A stretch of 64,000 bases of DNA from Paramecium pentaurelia (lineage: Eukaryota; Ciliophora; Oligohymenophorea; Peniculida; Parameciidae), in the NCBI GenBank assembly GCA_905183005.1, contig CAJJDO010000016.1, forward strand, positions 565,949 through 629,948, written 5' to 3'. The notes below the pieces were generated by a model. It had not been told where the DNA came from, did not search any database, and saw only the letters and a program-made list of their open reading frames with translations. Shown piece by piece: positions 48,441-61,125 of the stretch (the first letter of the stretch is position 1; each line of letters starts with the position of its first letter). The position numbers and the translations under genes are program-made.

Positions 48441-48932
48441 ATGTCTGAAGTAGAAGAAATTAATTTGGAATCAAATATCAAAAAGCCAAGACATTAAAGA
48501 TAACAAAATAAATCTAGGAATATTAGAAAGAATAAAAATAACTTTAATAGACAAAGAAATAATTCATAAAATAGAAATAGAGATAGATAAAGGAGAAATG
48601 ATTGGAAATAATAAAATGGAGCCAATACAAGAGATTTATTTGAAATTGATATCTATAACTTTTTAGCCAAGAATTAAATATCTGACTTAATAGTATTTGT
48701 ATTGCATAAACTTAGAGTGATATTAAATCTAGATGTGGCAATTTGGTTAAACTTCATATTATTGCCAATAATATATAAGAGAATGAAGCAGAAACTAAAG
48801 TAAATATATACATCATTAAAGGTAGTTTTGAAAGCTTTTTTCAAAGATAAAAAATCAGCTGATGAATGTTAATTTCAATATAATGATGCCAAACTTGATG
48901 ATTAATCATTAAGAACAGAATGCAAATATTGA
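48441..48932 (+). CDS. Small basic, Arg/Asn/Gln-rich protein (possible RNA-binding)
   Basis: 148 aa after introns of 23 and 22 nt (second ends AAG). Residues ~15-65 are dominated by Arg, Asn and Gln (NRQRNNSQNRNRDRQRRN), typical of RNA-binding or nuclear proteins. The second half, DIKSRCGNLVKLHIIANNI ... KAFFKDKKSADECQFQYND, has the beta-alpha-beta feel of an RRM (RNP-like KAFF and the D-A-K-L-DD end) but lacks clear RNP1. Divergent from the rhomboid gene with only 24 bp between start codons. Confidence 0.6.
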
Positions 48933-49012
48933 TATAAAAAATATATATTAAATGAGATAAATATATGAATTTATTGTAATTCATATTGTTTTCTATGTTG
49001 TCTCTGTGCATA

Positions 49013-49716
49013 ATGACTTAAAATAATAACAATTTGTAAATGAAAATATTTATATTAGAACCCAAAAGACATTTATTAGGTATGGATGCTATTAAATATG
49101 TTCTTTACTTCCATTTTTATTATAACTAAAAAGCTTACCTTAATACTTGTCTTTTTGCTCTAAAGTTATATGTACTTTTACTTAAGCAAATATAATCCTT
49201 ATTATGTCTAAGTGGCAACTGTATTGATTCCAATTGCTTTAATTGACAAATCTAATATATTTATAATATTGAATTAGATTGGAGCATTTTTGATATCTGG
49301 ACCCTATAATTATAATTAGTAGATATTATTTGTGATTTTAATGATAGCTTTGGCTATTTATATTTATGCAAAATAACATGTTGAAGAAATTTTAACTAAA
49401 GTAACTTATAATAAAATAAATAGAAAAAACAAAAAGTTGACTAAGATGAAAAATTTTTATAAGAATTACCATTTCCATTATTTATAGTCAATATAAAATC
49501 CTAAATACATTGGTCAAATAAAATGGCTAGAGAATTAACTGTTAATTGTGGAGTTAAATAGGGAGGATCATTAAAAGAGATCTTTTAAGATTAAGATTTA
49601 TTTTTGTAATATTTAACTTAAGATTCTAAATAATTGATTGTTTAAATGAATACAGTTTTAATTTAATAATCTTTAGAATAAAGCTTACTCAAACAATCAA
49701 ATAAAAATCCTTAGTA

Positions 49717-49772
<56 letters not shown>

Positions 49773-51875
49773 CAACACAAATAAATACTGAACTAAAATT
49801 AGCTAAGTTTTAGAGTTAGAAAGAAGACAATTTATAAAAATCAATTCATAAATATTTAAATATAGCATGTTTAACATTGAATTCTTAAAAAATTACAGAA
49901 TAAATTTAAAAAGAAGTAATAATTTTATTTAGTTTAGATATTAACAGTTTTAATTAAGCCATTTAAAATCAATTAAATGAGATTGTATATGATATGTATA
50001 AATGCAAACAAGACATTTTTATAAAATAAAGTTCTTTAAAATCATTTGATTTAATAAATTAAATAAAAGTAATTCTTATTATTATATATTAAGTGGATAA
50101 TAAATGCTTATAAGTTTACAATAAGATTATTAAAAATGGGATAATATGAGAAGTTTAGAAATAATTAGAGAATCAGATTTAAAAGTGATTTCCTAATCAA
50201 TTGTAGATTTATATAAAATAATTTTTGAATTTGAAACTTATGAAGTATCAACAAGTTTCTTTCCATAATCTAGCTTAATAAATTTTTAATGTAGAAATCA
50301 TCATATATTTTAGTTAAAGGATTAGTAACCTACTTAATTGAAGTATTTGCTGGTAGATATCTTTAGAAATTTACAAGCATAAATCTATACTTTGATAATA
50401 GTATCTAAGATAAGATGAAAGGTAATTCTACTAATTTTTCTTTGATATTTATGAGTATTTTAGAATTAATAGCAAAATATTCTGGAGATAAAAAACCATC
50501 TCTAAAAATTAATTGTAATTTAGATTAAGTAACAGATTAAAATAAAGCATATTAAATTTAATTGTAATTTTTATGGAGACAAGATGATGAATTAGATTAA
50601 ATTTTTAAAGAGTTCTTTCATTAATAAGTAATGCCTATGGATGTTGATCCATTGGTATAACGTTACTTGATGACAATTAAAATATTATAGAGTTATTCTG
50701 CAATGAAAATATTTTATATTGAATAATCTGTTGAATCTATTGAATTATTAAGTGAACTCCATATTTTTGTTGATTTTTATATTAGTGATTCTGAAGAATC
50801 AAATTAATAAGTGTTTTAACCACCTTAATTACAAATTACTTTTAGTAGAGAATTTGTTGGATAGAATCCTAATGAAATAATGTGGCAACCTAAGAAATAA
50901 CCTTAAGTTATTATAGATAAGAATCATTAAGCCATGATTCGACCTATTAAACCGATGCCTCCAACTTTCTTTAATAAATAAAATTTACCCATTAATGTTG
51001 AAGCTAAATAACCTAAAAATTAAGATGAGGACATTTAAGATGAAGATGTTATTTAAAAAAGAAAATAACTTATTAAAGAATTGATATAAGCTTAATTTAT
51101 TTAGGTTGCTCCACGTCTCTCTGAAAAAATAGCTTATTTGATTAAAAAGAAATTAGAAAGCTAAGCAAATAAATTTGAAGCCATTTAATTTTTTGAAGAT
51201 CATGAAAATGAATTAGACAAAGAAGATTAATGTGAAGAGAATGAAGAGTAATCGGATGATGGAACAAGTGAAGGCATTAAGGGGAACAGCTATGATGAAG
51301 AAGAATAATCACAAACTACTCCAAATTTAGATTCTGTTCCTGTTAATAGAAGATATATGAATCTACCATTATAGAGTGAATTTTCTAATTGTGATTCTCG
51401 AACTACAAATTAAATGCTTTAAGCATCAGATTTATCAATTATTACATACAAAAAATTAAAAATTGATTCAATTATTGAAGAAATTAAATCTAATCAAATT
51501 GATGTTGCTGATTTCAGTTAAATTACCATGAATGAACAATTTATTTTAAAAATTACAGATGCTTTAGAGAAAAACAACTCACTCAAAACTTTAAAATTCG
51601 TTAAATGTGATCTTAGTGATCAAATACTTATTAAAATCTTAGATTCAATTTCAAAAACATAGTAAATTTTATATTAAATTAGAATTGAGAACTTACATTT
51701 ATAACATAATTTATTATAAGAAAAAGCTTTGAATCATCTAATTAGTTTAAAGTAGAGTTTAAAAGAATATCCTATAAAAGAATTAAATTTTCACAGTAAT
51801 CTAGTTAAAGAAATTTAAATCAGCAAGGAGAAGGCATAATTATTAAATCTAGGAATAAAAGTATTATTGGGTTGA
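49013..51875 (+). CDS. Large membrane protein with degenerate histidine-kinase-like core
   Basis: At least four membrane spans near 49080-49390 (LTLILVFLLQSYMYFYL, VATVLIPIALIDKSNIFII, ILFVILMIALAIYIYA). A PAS-like stretch follows (PLFIVNIKSQIHWSN), then 20 Gln, then a helical part and NSTNFSLIFMSILELIAKYSG near 50430, which resembles the N-box of HATPase domains (Asn-x3-Asn...KYS), but the key Asn is not kept and no G1/G2 boxes are clear. The C-terminus (IITYKKLKIDSIIEEIKSNQ ... NNSLKTLKFVKCDLSDQIL) is leucine-rich-repeat-like. Exon joins near 49040, 49420, 50150 and 50400 are uncertain. It may be more than one gene. Confidence 0.5.
49712..49771 (+). repeat. TAA trinucleotide repeat coding for polyglutamine (20 codons)
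   Basis: A run of TAG/TAA codons followed by one CAA, 20 in all, inside the open frame of the large membrane protein. In this genetic code it encodes 20 glutamines. Simple repeats of this kind vary in length by replication slippage. Confidence 0.9.
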
Positions 51876-51912
51876 GTTATTTATATAAATATAATTAATA
51901 AAAATAAAACTG

Positions 51913-52287
51913 ATGGACTCAGATGATGAAAAGCAAGTAGCTCTTCCACCAATTCGAATAAGAAGTTCAGAAATGAAACAAAGTCTAATGAAAGATATTT
52001 TATTAAGTAAAAAAACTATTTATGATTATACTTTTAGAATTAGATGAGTTATTCAAAAAATAGACATTAGACAAAGATGTCTGTGTTGAATTAGTCAAAC
52101 ATTTGAAATCTAAACCTGAGTACAAGATAAGTATAATCTTTTCTTAAATAAATTAGTGGGTGAAGGTGAGTGGCAATGCATAATAGGATCTAATTTCGGA
52201 TGTTCCTTAAGTTATGATTTAGAGCTTTTAACTTTTTTTGATTTTTTATCTAATGGGAAATCAGTACTCCTCTTCAAGTCAGGATGA
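51913..52287 (+). CDS. Dynein light chain, LC8 (DYNLL) type
   Basis: 105 aa after introns of 31 and 26 nt. The end reads GEGEWQCIIGSNFGCSLSYD ... SNGKSVLLFKSG, matching the LC8 core (W-x-C-x-x-G-x-N-F-G and the A-x-LLFKSG end). LC8 dimers bind dynein intermediate chains and many short motifs; in a ciliate they serve both axonemal and cytoplasmic dynein. The N-terminal region IRIRSSEMKQSLMKDIL also fits. It diverges from canonical LC8 in the strand after NFG (CSLSYDLELLTF versus the usual SYVTHETKHFIYF), so it is a paralogue and not the standard subunit. Start codon lies 38 bp after the previous stop. Confidence 0.85.
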
Positions 52288-52297
52288 TAAATTTATA

Positions 52298-52789
52298 ATG
52301 TAAAGATTGATATATGATATAATATAGAATTATCATAAGCATTCTTTTTATGCTAATCATTAAATTTCCTATCTATCATTAATTATTTCATTTATTTTAT
52401 GCAAATTTTGTCATCTAAAGAATTACAATTTAAAACATGATATAAATATTCAATAAACATCATTTAATTGTTATAAATTTCATAAAAATAATAGAACAGA
52501 AGAGGTTCTTAGAATATATTCTTCATTTTATATGATAAAAGATAAAAGAGAAAAATACTTCTTACATCTTATTTAATTCTTTAAATAATTTTTAAAATCC
52601 AAAAATAGAAACTTGTAGATCAGAGTATAAAGTTCCTTATGATTTTTATCATAGAATTTTTATAGTTTTTTTAATGCACAAAGGATTTATTAATTATACA
52701 ATTATGTGTTAAATGCTTTTCCAAAAAATTACATAGATCTTATTAATACTAAATAGAAGTAAAATTTGAGGTAAATTGGAAGAAAATGA
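52298..52789 (+). CDS. Hypothetical protein, 153 aa
   Basis: Open from ATG at 52298, only 11 bp after the LC8 stop, to TGA at 52789 after removing one 30-nt intron near 52629-52658. Rich in Lys, Asn, Phe and Tyr, with IYSSFYMIKDKREKYFLHL and NAQRIYQLYNYVLNAFPKNY, so probably helical. No domain recognised. The exon sum is a multiple of three, but the extremely short distance to the preceding stop makes this tentative. Confidence 0.4.
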
Positions 52790-53403
52790 ATACAAATCAT
52801 TTAGAGTAGATGTTTTATTGATATGATCTCTATTTTATACCATAATTTTCTAAGTTGTAAAATTTGTTGAATAAATAAATTATATGAATCTAATAATTTT
52901 TTTAATCTAATAACTTGCAATTTTATAACCTAAAAATAGGCTTACTTTTAATGCCAAATAATTAAAAGATTTTCCAAAAAATAATGGAAATTTTTCAATT
53001 TTAAGAGAAAAATACCATGATAATTATTATTAAACTTTAAGTTTTGAATAAAATGCGCCAAATTAGTTAAATTGACTTTGCAAGGATTTCTAATATTATA
53101 TCAGCTGATTATTTGTTTTGATTATCTATAATTATGATTAACTAAAGTTTTTAAGAAGAATGTCGTAAAATTACTATTGTATGGTCTAATGGAAAAGAGA
53201 GTTAATAGAAATTAACTTCCTATAAATAAATCTGCAATAAATTAATTTAGGAAGTGTATAAAGGTTTCATGTAAAATTTATGTCAAACATAAATTTTATT
53301 TTTGTTTGTAAATGTCATAGCTAAAACTTCAAGTAATAGGGATTTCATATTTTAGCATTGCTCTAGTTCATGTGCTCAGAGTTCTTCATGTAAGATTCAA
53401 CCA
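52790..53403. other. Intergenic; scattered open pieces
   Basis: Some open pieces exist (for example near 52900-53020) but none joins into a gene. The CDH1 frame is open for ~75 bp upstream of its ATG. Confidence 0.4.
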
Positions 53404-54868
53404 ATGATGCATGGAAGATAGCCAGATCCGATAAGTGCCTAGCAATAGGAAAATTTAATTAATTTAGGAAATACAGATTAGAAGAGAAGGAACAGTTGTG
53501 CTGGAGATCGATTCATTCCAATGATCAAGAAGAAATTCAATATACTTTCAGAAACTAAGGCTCCAGCCCAAGACATAGCATCATCTTAGGCAGCCTTGGA
53601 GATGCTATATAAACAATAAATTCTTGATTAAGAACCTGTAATGGAGCCAGAAAATGGTTCATTAAAATTTGTGAATCAAAATAATTTCTAATACAAGAAT
53701 GAACATCTCCATTATATAGATTCTATAGATCCAAAAAATTACAATAGGTAAACAATAAAATAATTATATAAGTCCTTTGGTAGATCACAAATACTTTGCT
53801 TTACCAGAAACTATGTCAAGCTATTATGGGAAATATATAAGGAAAATTCCAAAAGTACCTTTTAAAGTTTTAGATGCCCCATAATTATAAGATGATTTCT
53901 ATTTAAATTTAATAGATTGGAGTAATTAAAATACTCTTTCTGTAGCATTAAGTAATTGTGTATATTTATGGTACGATTTTAATTTAAAAGTAGGAATGCT
54001 TAATCATCAAAAGTAACAAAGTTACTAGATCTAAGTAATGATATAGTCACTAGTGTTGGATGGTCTTTGAGAGGTCCTTTCTTAGGAGTAGGAACTAACA
54101 ATGGAGAAGTATAAATATGGGATGCTTGTAAATTATAAAAAGTAAGAACTTATAAAAGTCATGTTGCAAGAGTAGGAACTCTATGTTTTGCTGAGAATAT
54201 GTTAAGTAGTGGTTCAAGAGATAAATCTATACTTTAAAGAGATTTAAGACAAAAGGAAGACTTTTTCTTTAAATAGACTGCTCATAAATAAGAAGTTTGT
54301 GGATTAAAATGGTCACCAGATAGTCAATTATTAGCTTCTGGAGGAAATGATAATAAATTATACATTTGGAGTGCATCATAACATGATAAACCTATATTCA
54401 AATTCACAGAACATTAAGCAGCTGTAAAAGCAATAGCATGGAGTCCACATTAACATGGATTATTAGCAAGTGGTGGAGGAACTGCAGATAAAACTATTAG
54501 ATTTTGGAATGCTTTAGAAGGCAAATTATTATCAAAAGAAGATACTGGAAGTTAAGTTTGCAATTTAATGTTCAGTAAGATGGAAAATGAATTGATATCT
54601 ACTCATGGTTACAGTCAACATTAGATAATTCTATGGAAATGTAATGGAATGAAAAGAATAGCTACTTTGGTTGGACACACTAGTCGGTAAGAATTCTATT
54701 TATTAATTTAATAGTGTTCTCTATTTAGCAATGTCTCCTGATGGATATACTATAGTAACTGGAGCAGGAGATGAAACATTAAGATTTTGGAATATATATC
54801 CTTAAAGTCTTGGTGAATCATATAGCAATAAATGCTAATTGGTACCATAGAATATCAGTATACGTTGA
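53404..54868 (+). CDS. APC/C activator, CDH1/Fizzy-related type
   Basis: 462 aa after introns of 25 nt (AAG end), 23 and 28 nt. Recruits substrates to the anaphase-promoting complex ubiquitin ligase. GDRFIP near residue 37 is the DRFIP part of the C-box; RKIPKVPFKVLDAPQLQDD is the block shared by Cdc20 and Cdh1 before the propeller; seven WD repeats follow (for example LKWSPDSQLLASGGNDNKLYIW, MSPDGYTIVTGAGDETLRFW). It ends ISIR, so the C-terminal Ile-Arg tail that binds the APC/C is intact. LQDDFYLNLIDWS favours the Cdh1 (FZR1) branch. Only 19 bp separate its stop from the stop of the convergent giant gene. Confidence 0.95.
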
Positions 54869-54887
54869 TTTGATTAACTTTATATAC

Positions 54888-57800
54888 TCATTTTTTTTAT
54901 TGATTATGATGATGTTAATCTTTTTTCTCTGGTTCAACATACAAATGATCATAAATAACAGCATGATTTGTAAGTTCATCTAATAGTTACATTAATCCTT
55001 TCTTTCTAAAATTACAATATTTTCCTAAAGGTTATGGTTTTTCAATATCTATTGCTAAAGCTATATCTTTTCTCATTTAGAGAATAGTTGTTGTTTCAAC
55101 TACAAATTAGTCAACAATAAATTCTATTGGTTCTATATTCTAATAATTATAATTTTATTATTATTACTGGTTGAATAAGACCGCAACTAACTGTTTATTT
55201 CCAATCAAATTCAACTTCTGAATACACTATAACTATGAGTAAACTATTTGAGTTTATGTCTTTTTGAAATGAAAATACTAACCTATTATTTATAACATTA
55301 GGAGTGACTCTATAATATTATATTTAATTACTATTATTTTGTATGTCTTTTAATATCATCATATGCCATAGATTTAATAGAATCAATTATTTTTCGAGAT
55401 TAAAGAATGCTATATGAATAACTTCCGAAAATGGTCAAATAACTTGGTTGATCTGCACTTTTCTTAAAAACATCAATATTTTCATAGATTTCTGTTGATG
55501 TACTTACTTACTTGATAGCATCTTTAATTTAACCAACCATAGCAACAGGATTGCTTTAAAGTTATTTTATTAACTCTTTATTTGCCATTCCAAAATAACA
55601 ATTTGATATTATTCTGTTGTATAATCCTACTTTCTCTGTCTTAAATTTTGTAATTTTCTCTTATAATTCAAAATTAATTGCATCTAAAGCAACCATATTC
55701 TTTTCCATATTATATAAATATTTGTATACTGATATTAATCTATCTTAAATCAATAATCTCAATTCTCTTAATACTTTTTTGCTTTCTTTAGTTCTTGCTA
55801 ATTTAGAATCTTCAACTACTTCATCTGATTACTCTATATTGAATTAGACTTTTTCATCAAATGCCTTCTCAAATTCTTTCAATTTTATAATATTTCCAAA
55901 TAATCCTTATTCTTTTTACACAGCTGCCTTCTTCTTTAAAATTGTTGTTACATCACCTTAACCAGCTAAAAATTCATCAAAATCTTTTTTATTTTTAAAA
56001 CATGATACAATTCTTATTAATAATGCAGATAAACTAACAGGATTCCATTAATCAAATCTATGAAATGGTGGTTAATCTTCAGTTCTTAAAAATGATTCTA
56101 TGGCATAACATCCACATTCACTACAATGTCTTAATGATAAAGACATTGTAGTATAATATAATTATCTAGTTTTCAATTTAACTTGAATTCTCTCTGAACC
56201 AGTATTTTCATCTGGTTCTGTTTCTGTTAAATAACTAATAGGTTAAGTCTTGATACTTTTGGCAAATTATTCCATAAGATCTTAATTTTCTGCTTAGACA
56301 TATTTTATTTTTTATATATTTTCTACTATACTTTTAGTAGCCCAATAAATTGATTTAACTCTTGGAATTATAATATCATCACTATATTCTATTGCATGAA
56401 AATATATATCCTTTATTTTAGTTACTTCATTCTTTGATATATATTTGCTTGCCATTTGAATTTTCTCTTACAATTTAATATTTTGTATTCCATTTGTTGT
56501 ACTTGCTCCATAAGCTATTGCATTAAATGCTGTGATTCTTCTGGGAGCATGATTTCCAAATATTTCAATGATATTCTACCATAAAGGTACATTTTCAGGT
56601 TCCTCTTCTTTATCATTAATAAAATAATCAAACATTTCCAAAAAACATTTAATATTCAAAAAATTTGATTCAGCTTTTTAATCTATTGTTTTCTCTGATT
56701 CTTATTTTTAAGCTTATGCTATAAACATATTTTAATAATTTTGATAATATAACCCAAGCATACGACATTAAATTTATTCTATTTGTTAATTATTCTTTTA
56801 AAAAAAAGGTTTAACTACTTCATAAGTTTTTAAAAATAATTCTCTTACTGCAACTGGAACATCATATGGTCCTCTTTTATCTTAAGGCAAAAAGTTTGTT
56901 AATTTTGGAGCAAATTCATCCCAGAATTCTTTAATGAATATAACTCTTTCTTAAAAAAATTTACTTTCTTATGGCCCATCAAATTTAGGCAATAATACAT
57001 CACATCCAGGATTTTAAATATGATTCTAACTAAAAACTAATGCCACAGGCTTAAGGTTTTTAGCTATACCACTTGTTAATTTATTTTCTATACTTTTAAT
57101 AGAAGTTTCTATCAATTTTAAATTTGTTGTTATACATTTACCAAATTATCCTTAAAATTATATAAATAAATTAGTAAAGGCATATAAAGAGGGTTCATTT
57201 GTCTCTTTTTATGTGAAAATTAACTTTTTACTTGTTAAACTGTGTAATTCTAAACGAAGTATTTGAATCAATAAATTAATTAATATACGATATTTTCTTT
57301 TATCATTAGAGATATCTCCAAAAGTATCCATTACTAAATCAACAAAGTTTTTCTTGCTTAATCCTCCATGCTTAAAAATATTTATAAAATAGCAAGGGTG
57401 TAATTGAAGCATAGTAAACATTATTTTATAACATAATGAACAATTATAATATGCTTCATGCTTTTTTTACTTTTTCTCTTTCTTTTTATCCTTGTCCTTC
57501 TCTTCTGTTTTAAATTATATATCAAAAGGTTTACGTTAAACTTTGTTGATAATAGTCAGCATGGCTTCATCTTTAAATTTCTTAAATTCTTATAAATGTA
57601 TATCTTTAATTTCTTTATAGAGTCTTTGATTTTCTTAATCCAATTCTAATATTGCATCATAGACATCATCAACAGGTTTTTCTTCAAAAAAATTGACTCG
57701 TCTTGAAGTGGTAATTTTTTCTGGATCATCTCCTCTATCAACATATGAACATCTATAAATATCTGGCTTGGATTCATTAATAAATTGATCCCAAGAAGAT

Positions 57801-60800
57801 TTACAAATCAATTTACCTTCTTCAATCATCCCTAAAGATGCACCAATAAAAACTCTTTTACTTAATGGTCTCTTTGATAATTTTTTATTTGGTAATTAAA
57901 ATCCATCAGTATTCGTACCTGCTTTTTTTTAATCTTTTCTTTTAAATTCTTCTTCAAATTCATCCTCATCTTCATCAACCTTATCTGCTTACAATTACAT
58001 TAATTAATATTATTTGAAAGTGTAATCAAGATATTAATTAATAAACTAAAGAGGTTCAGGCTTAACGAACAAAGTTTTCAAAGTTTTGAAATTTTCTTTT
58101 TTTACTTATTATTAATTTTTATTTTGTAATTACATTTCATTTTCCTTATCTGGATTTATAAATTCATAACCTAAACCTAATCTACCAGTCATTCCATCAT
58201 AACCCCAAGAGAACAATTCCTTTTTATCTTAATTTTCTGTTAAAGCAACAGCATGATTGAAACTGCAACTAACTGTTGTGAATTAAATATCACATAAGGG
58301 AGTATTAACAATATTGGTCATAAGGACTTCAACATATTTTTCTCTTTGTGCAGCATTTGCACATTGATTTTTTAATTTCTCTTAGAAATCAAAATCAAAC
58401 AAACCCCAGACAAACACTTTGTTTTATTTACTAATTGCCATATTATAACGATCTCCCAAACAAAGACTTTTGTATTTTCTAGTTGCCAAATCGTTATGCT
58501 TTATAGGAGATACAATATAATAGGGTTCAGCCTCTTAATCTTTATCTGATTTCAAATGCTATTTATCATCAGTGTCATCTTCAGGCTTAGCTATTCCCAA
58601 ATAAGAACCAACTCCCCATACTACTATTTGATCATCAATCGTCAATGCTCCAGAATGATTAGTTCCTGCAGATACATCTTTAAATGAATATTTTGTTTGT
58701 AATAGTTTAGGATAATATTGATTATCTAAATTACCATGACCTAATTTTCCTCCATATCCATTACCCCAAGTGTATATTACATATTTTTAAGAATTGTCTT
58801 CTTAATTCTTTTCATTTGCTTTTGTTTTAATAACTCTCTCATTATACTTTTTATCAACCACTAATGCCATTGAATGATGAGGACCAACAGCTACTTTAGC
58901 AACATCAAAAATAAAAGGAACTTTCTATGTTTACAATACAACTGAGTTCTTGGGTCCCAATCCTAATTTTCCATCTACTGGAGAACCCACTGCATAAAGT
59001 GATCCACCTTCATCTAATATTAATGTATGATCTTCCCCACATGAAACCTATTTGACCATAAATCCTTCTAGATCTGTCAACATAGATGGAGTTTCAACAA
59101 AATCACTAACAAATCCTAAACCTAATTAACCCTTGTCATTTTTGCCCCAAGAATAAATATTACGTCTATTTTCTACAACTACAACATATTCTAATCCTGT
59201 TGCTAAATAAGTCACTCTTTTATTTTCTCTAATTGAAAATGTTAATACTTAACTAGGATATGAAGTATCTGCAATTGTTTCTTAAATAAAAGGACCAACA
59301 AACTTAGTTCTTAATTTTACTTATTCAATAATTTATTCATCTTTTAAACCATGTTACATACATTTATTACTACCCCAAACCCAAACTTCACCTGCATCAG
59401 TCAAGGCTACTGTATGAAATGCTCCACATTTTACATCAACAATATATGAAGAAGCCTTGATTTCTTTCTGTAATTTATTAATGAATTCAGTGCAATGCAT
59501 ACCAAAGAAACAAAATTCTTCATTGATATTTTTAGGTTCTATTAATGACTAAAGTAAATCTGGCTTAATAGTATTCAAGACTTCATTTAATTTATTTTAA
59601 GCCATTTCTTCTCCCTCGTCATCATCTCCTTATTTATAATCATCATTCATAGAATTGTTGGTAAGATAATTTTTAGGTAATAATTCAGCTTAGAGATCTC
59701 TACCTAAAATTCCTTTAAAAGGTAGACCAAATGAAATAATAGATCCACTTTGTAATAAAGCTAATCCATAATGGTAGGATAATGCTAATTAATAAATAAA
59801 TTATTATTTAGATTTAAAGTAGTTAGTATCAATTCTTTAAGGTTCTGGATAATTACTTCCAAATTCATCTTTTATACCTAATCTACCTTTTGAATTAGAT
59901 CCAAATGCAAAAGTTAATCTCTCTAATGTAGTGATAAATGTTGTATTTCCACCACATTTAGCATAAACTGCATAAAAATTTTAAATGGAATGAACTTTTA
60001 CAGGTTCCCATCTATCATTAAAGTCTCCAGTACCCAATTAACCATTCTTATTAAATCCAAAAGTATGTGCATATCCATCAGTAGTTGTACATGCTGTATG
60101 CATTGCTCCACATGATACATATTCAACAACCTTTCCTACAACAGATCCAGCATCAACACTCATTGGAACATTAGAACTCTTATTAGTACCATGTCCCAAT
60201 TATCCATATGTACCAACTCCCCATGTAAATAATGATCCTGCTCCTTCAGATATACTGGCAGCATGAGATGGACCAGCACTAATAAATTTCATTCTTATTT
60301 TATCAAAATCTATTCTTGTTGGTCTTTATTAATCAACTTACATTGGTAAACCCAAACAACCTGTTGCACCTTCTCCCCATGAATATACTGATCCATATAT
60401 ATCTAATGCTAATGTATAATTTGCTCCACATGAAATTTAACATACTTTAGAGATACTTTCTACAACTCCTTTCATTCTAAAACATTCTTCTTATTCATTA
60501 TAATCATCTTCATCATCTTCTTCTTATTCACCTTCTTCAATTTCTTCTTAAGATTATTCTTTATCTGTCATTCTTCCTTATTGTCCAAATTCATCACTAC
60601 CACTTGAAAATATAACACAATCATCATAGCGTAGAGTTTTAAAACCTTAATCATAATTAAAGCCTTCATCCATAGACTAAGAATTTTTAAAGATGATTGT
60701 AAATTATTCTTGACTGCATGCCAGAATCATACTGTGTTAATTACCACAAGCAACTTATAAAGGAACATATGGTTTTTATTTGTGTTCTAAATATATTTTT

Positions 60801-61009
60801 ACTGGAGAGGGTTGAATTTCTGAATCAATACTTTCTGGTTTTCCTAATGCTTAAAATTCATTGCTTCCCCAACCCCATAATTAAAATGTTTATGGAGCTG
60901 TAGTCTTATCTCCTTCACTTTGTATTGCTAAACAATGATTTACTCCTGCTGCCAATCGAGGAAACAATAAATCAGGATTAATTCGATTATTTACTTATTA
61001 TTTCATCAT
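54888..61009 (-). CDS. Giant protein: about 14 RCC1 repeats followed by a RasGAP/IQGAP-like region
   Basis: 2023 aa, open throughout once two introns near the 3' end (22 and 28 nt) are removed; the sum is an exact multiple of three. The first ~980 residues carry some 14 RCC1 repeats, enough for two seven-bladed propellers (SWGEGATGCLGL, TWGVGTYGQLGHG, TFGFNKNGQLGTGD, SWGKNDKGQLGLG, TWGNGYGGKLGHG and others). An acidic linker (DKVDEDEDEFEEEF) leads to a ~900-residue helical part (YKIMFTMLQLHPCYFINIF ... YDVPVAVRELFLKTYEVV) that recalls IQGAP-type RasGAP domains, though I see no unambiguous Arg finger. RCC1 propellers act as GTPase exchange factors or scaffolds. A separate gene start at 58000 is possible, but the frame runs straight through. 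Confidence 0.8.
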
Positions 61010-61125
61010 TTATAATAAATTATTATAATTATACTAAAATTACATTCAAATTATAATACTTTGTATTTATCATCATAATATAATTGAACTGTTAAATAAA
61101 ATAAAATTTTTTATTGAAATCAATC

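Noticed and set aside
60718..60903. 61-aa plus-strand frame in the giant gene
   Set aside because: Shadow of the first RCC1 repeats on the minus strand.
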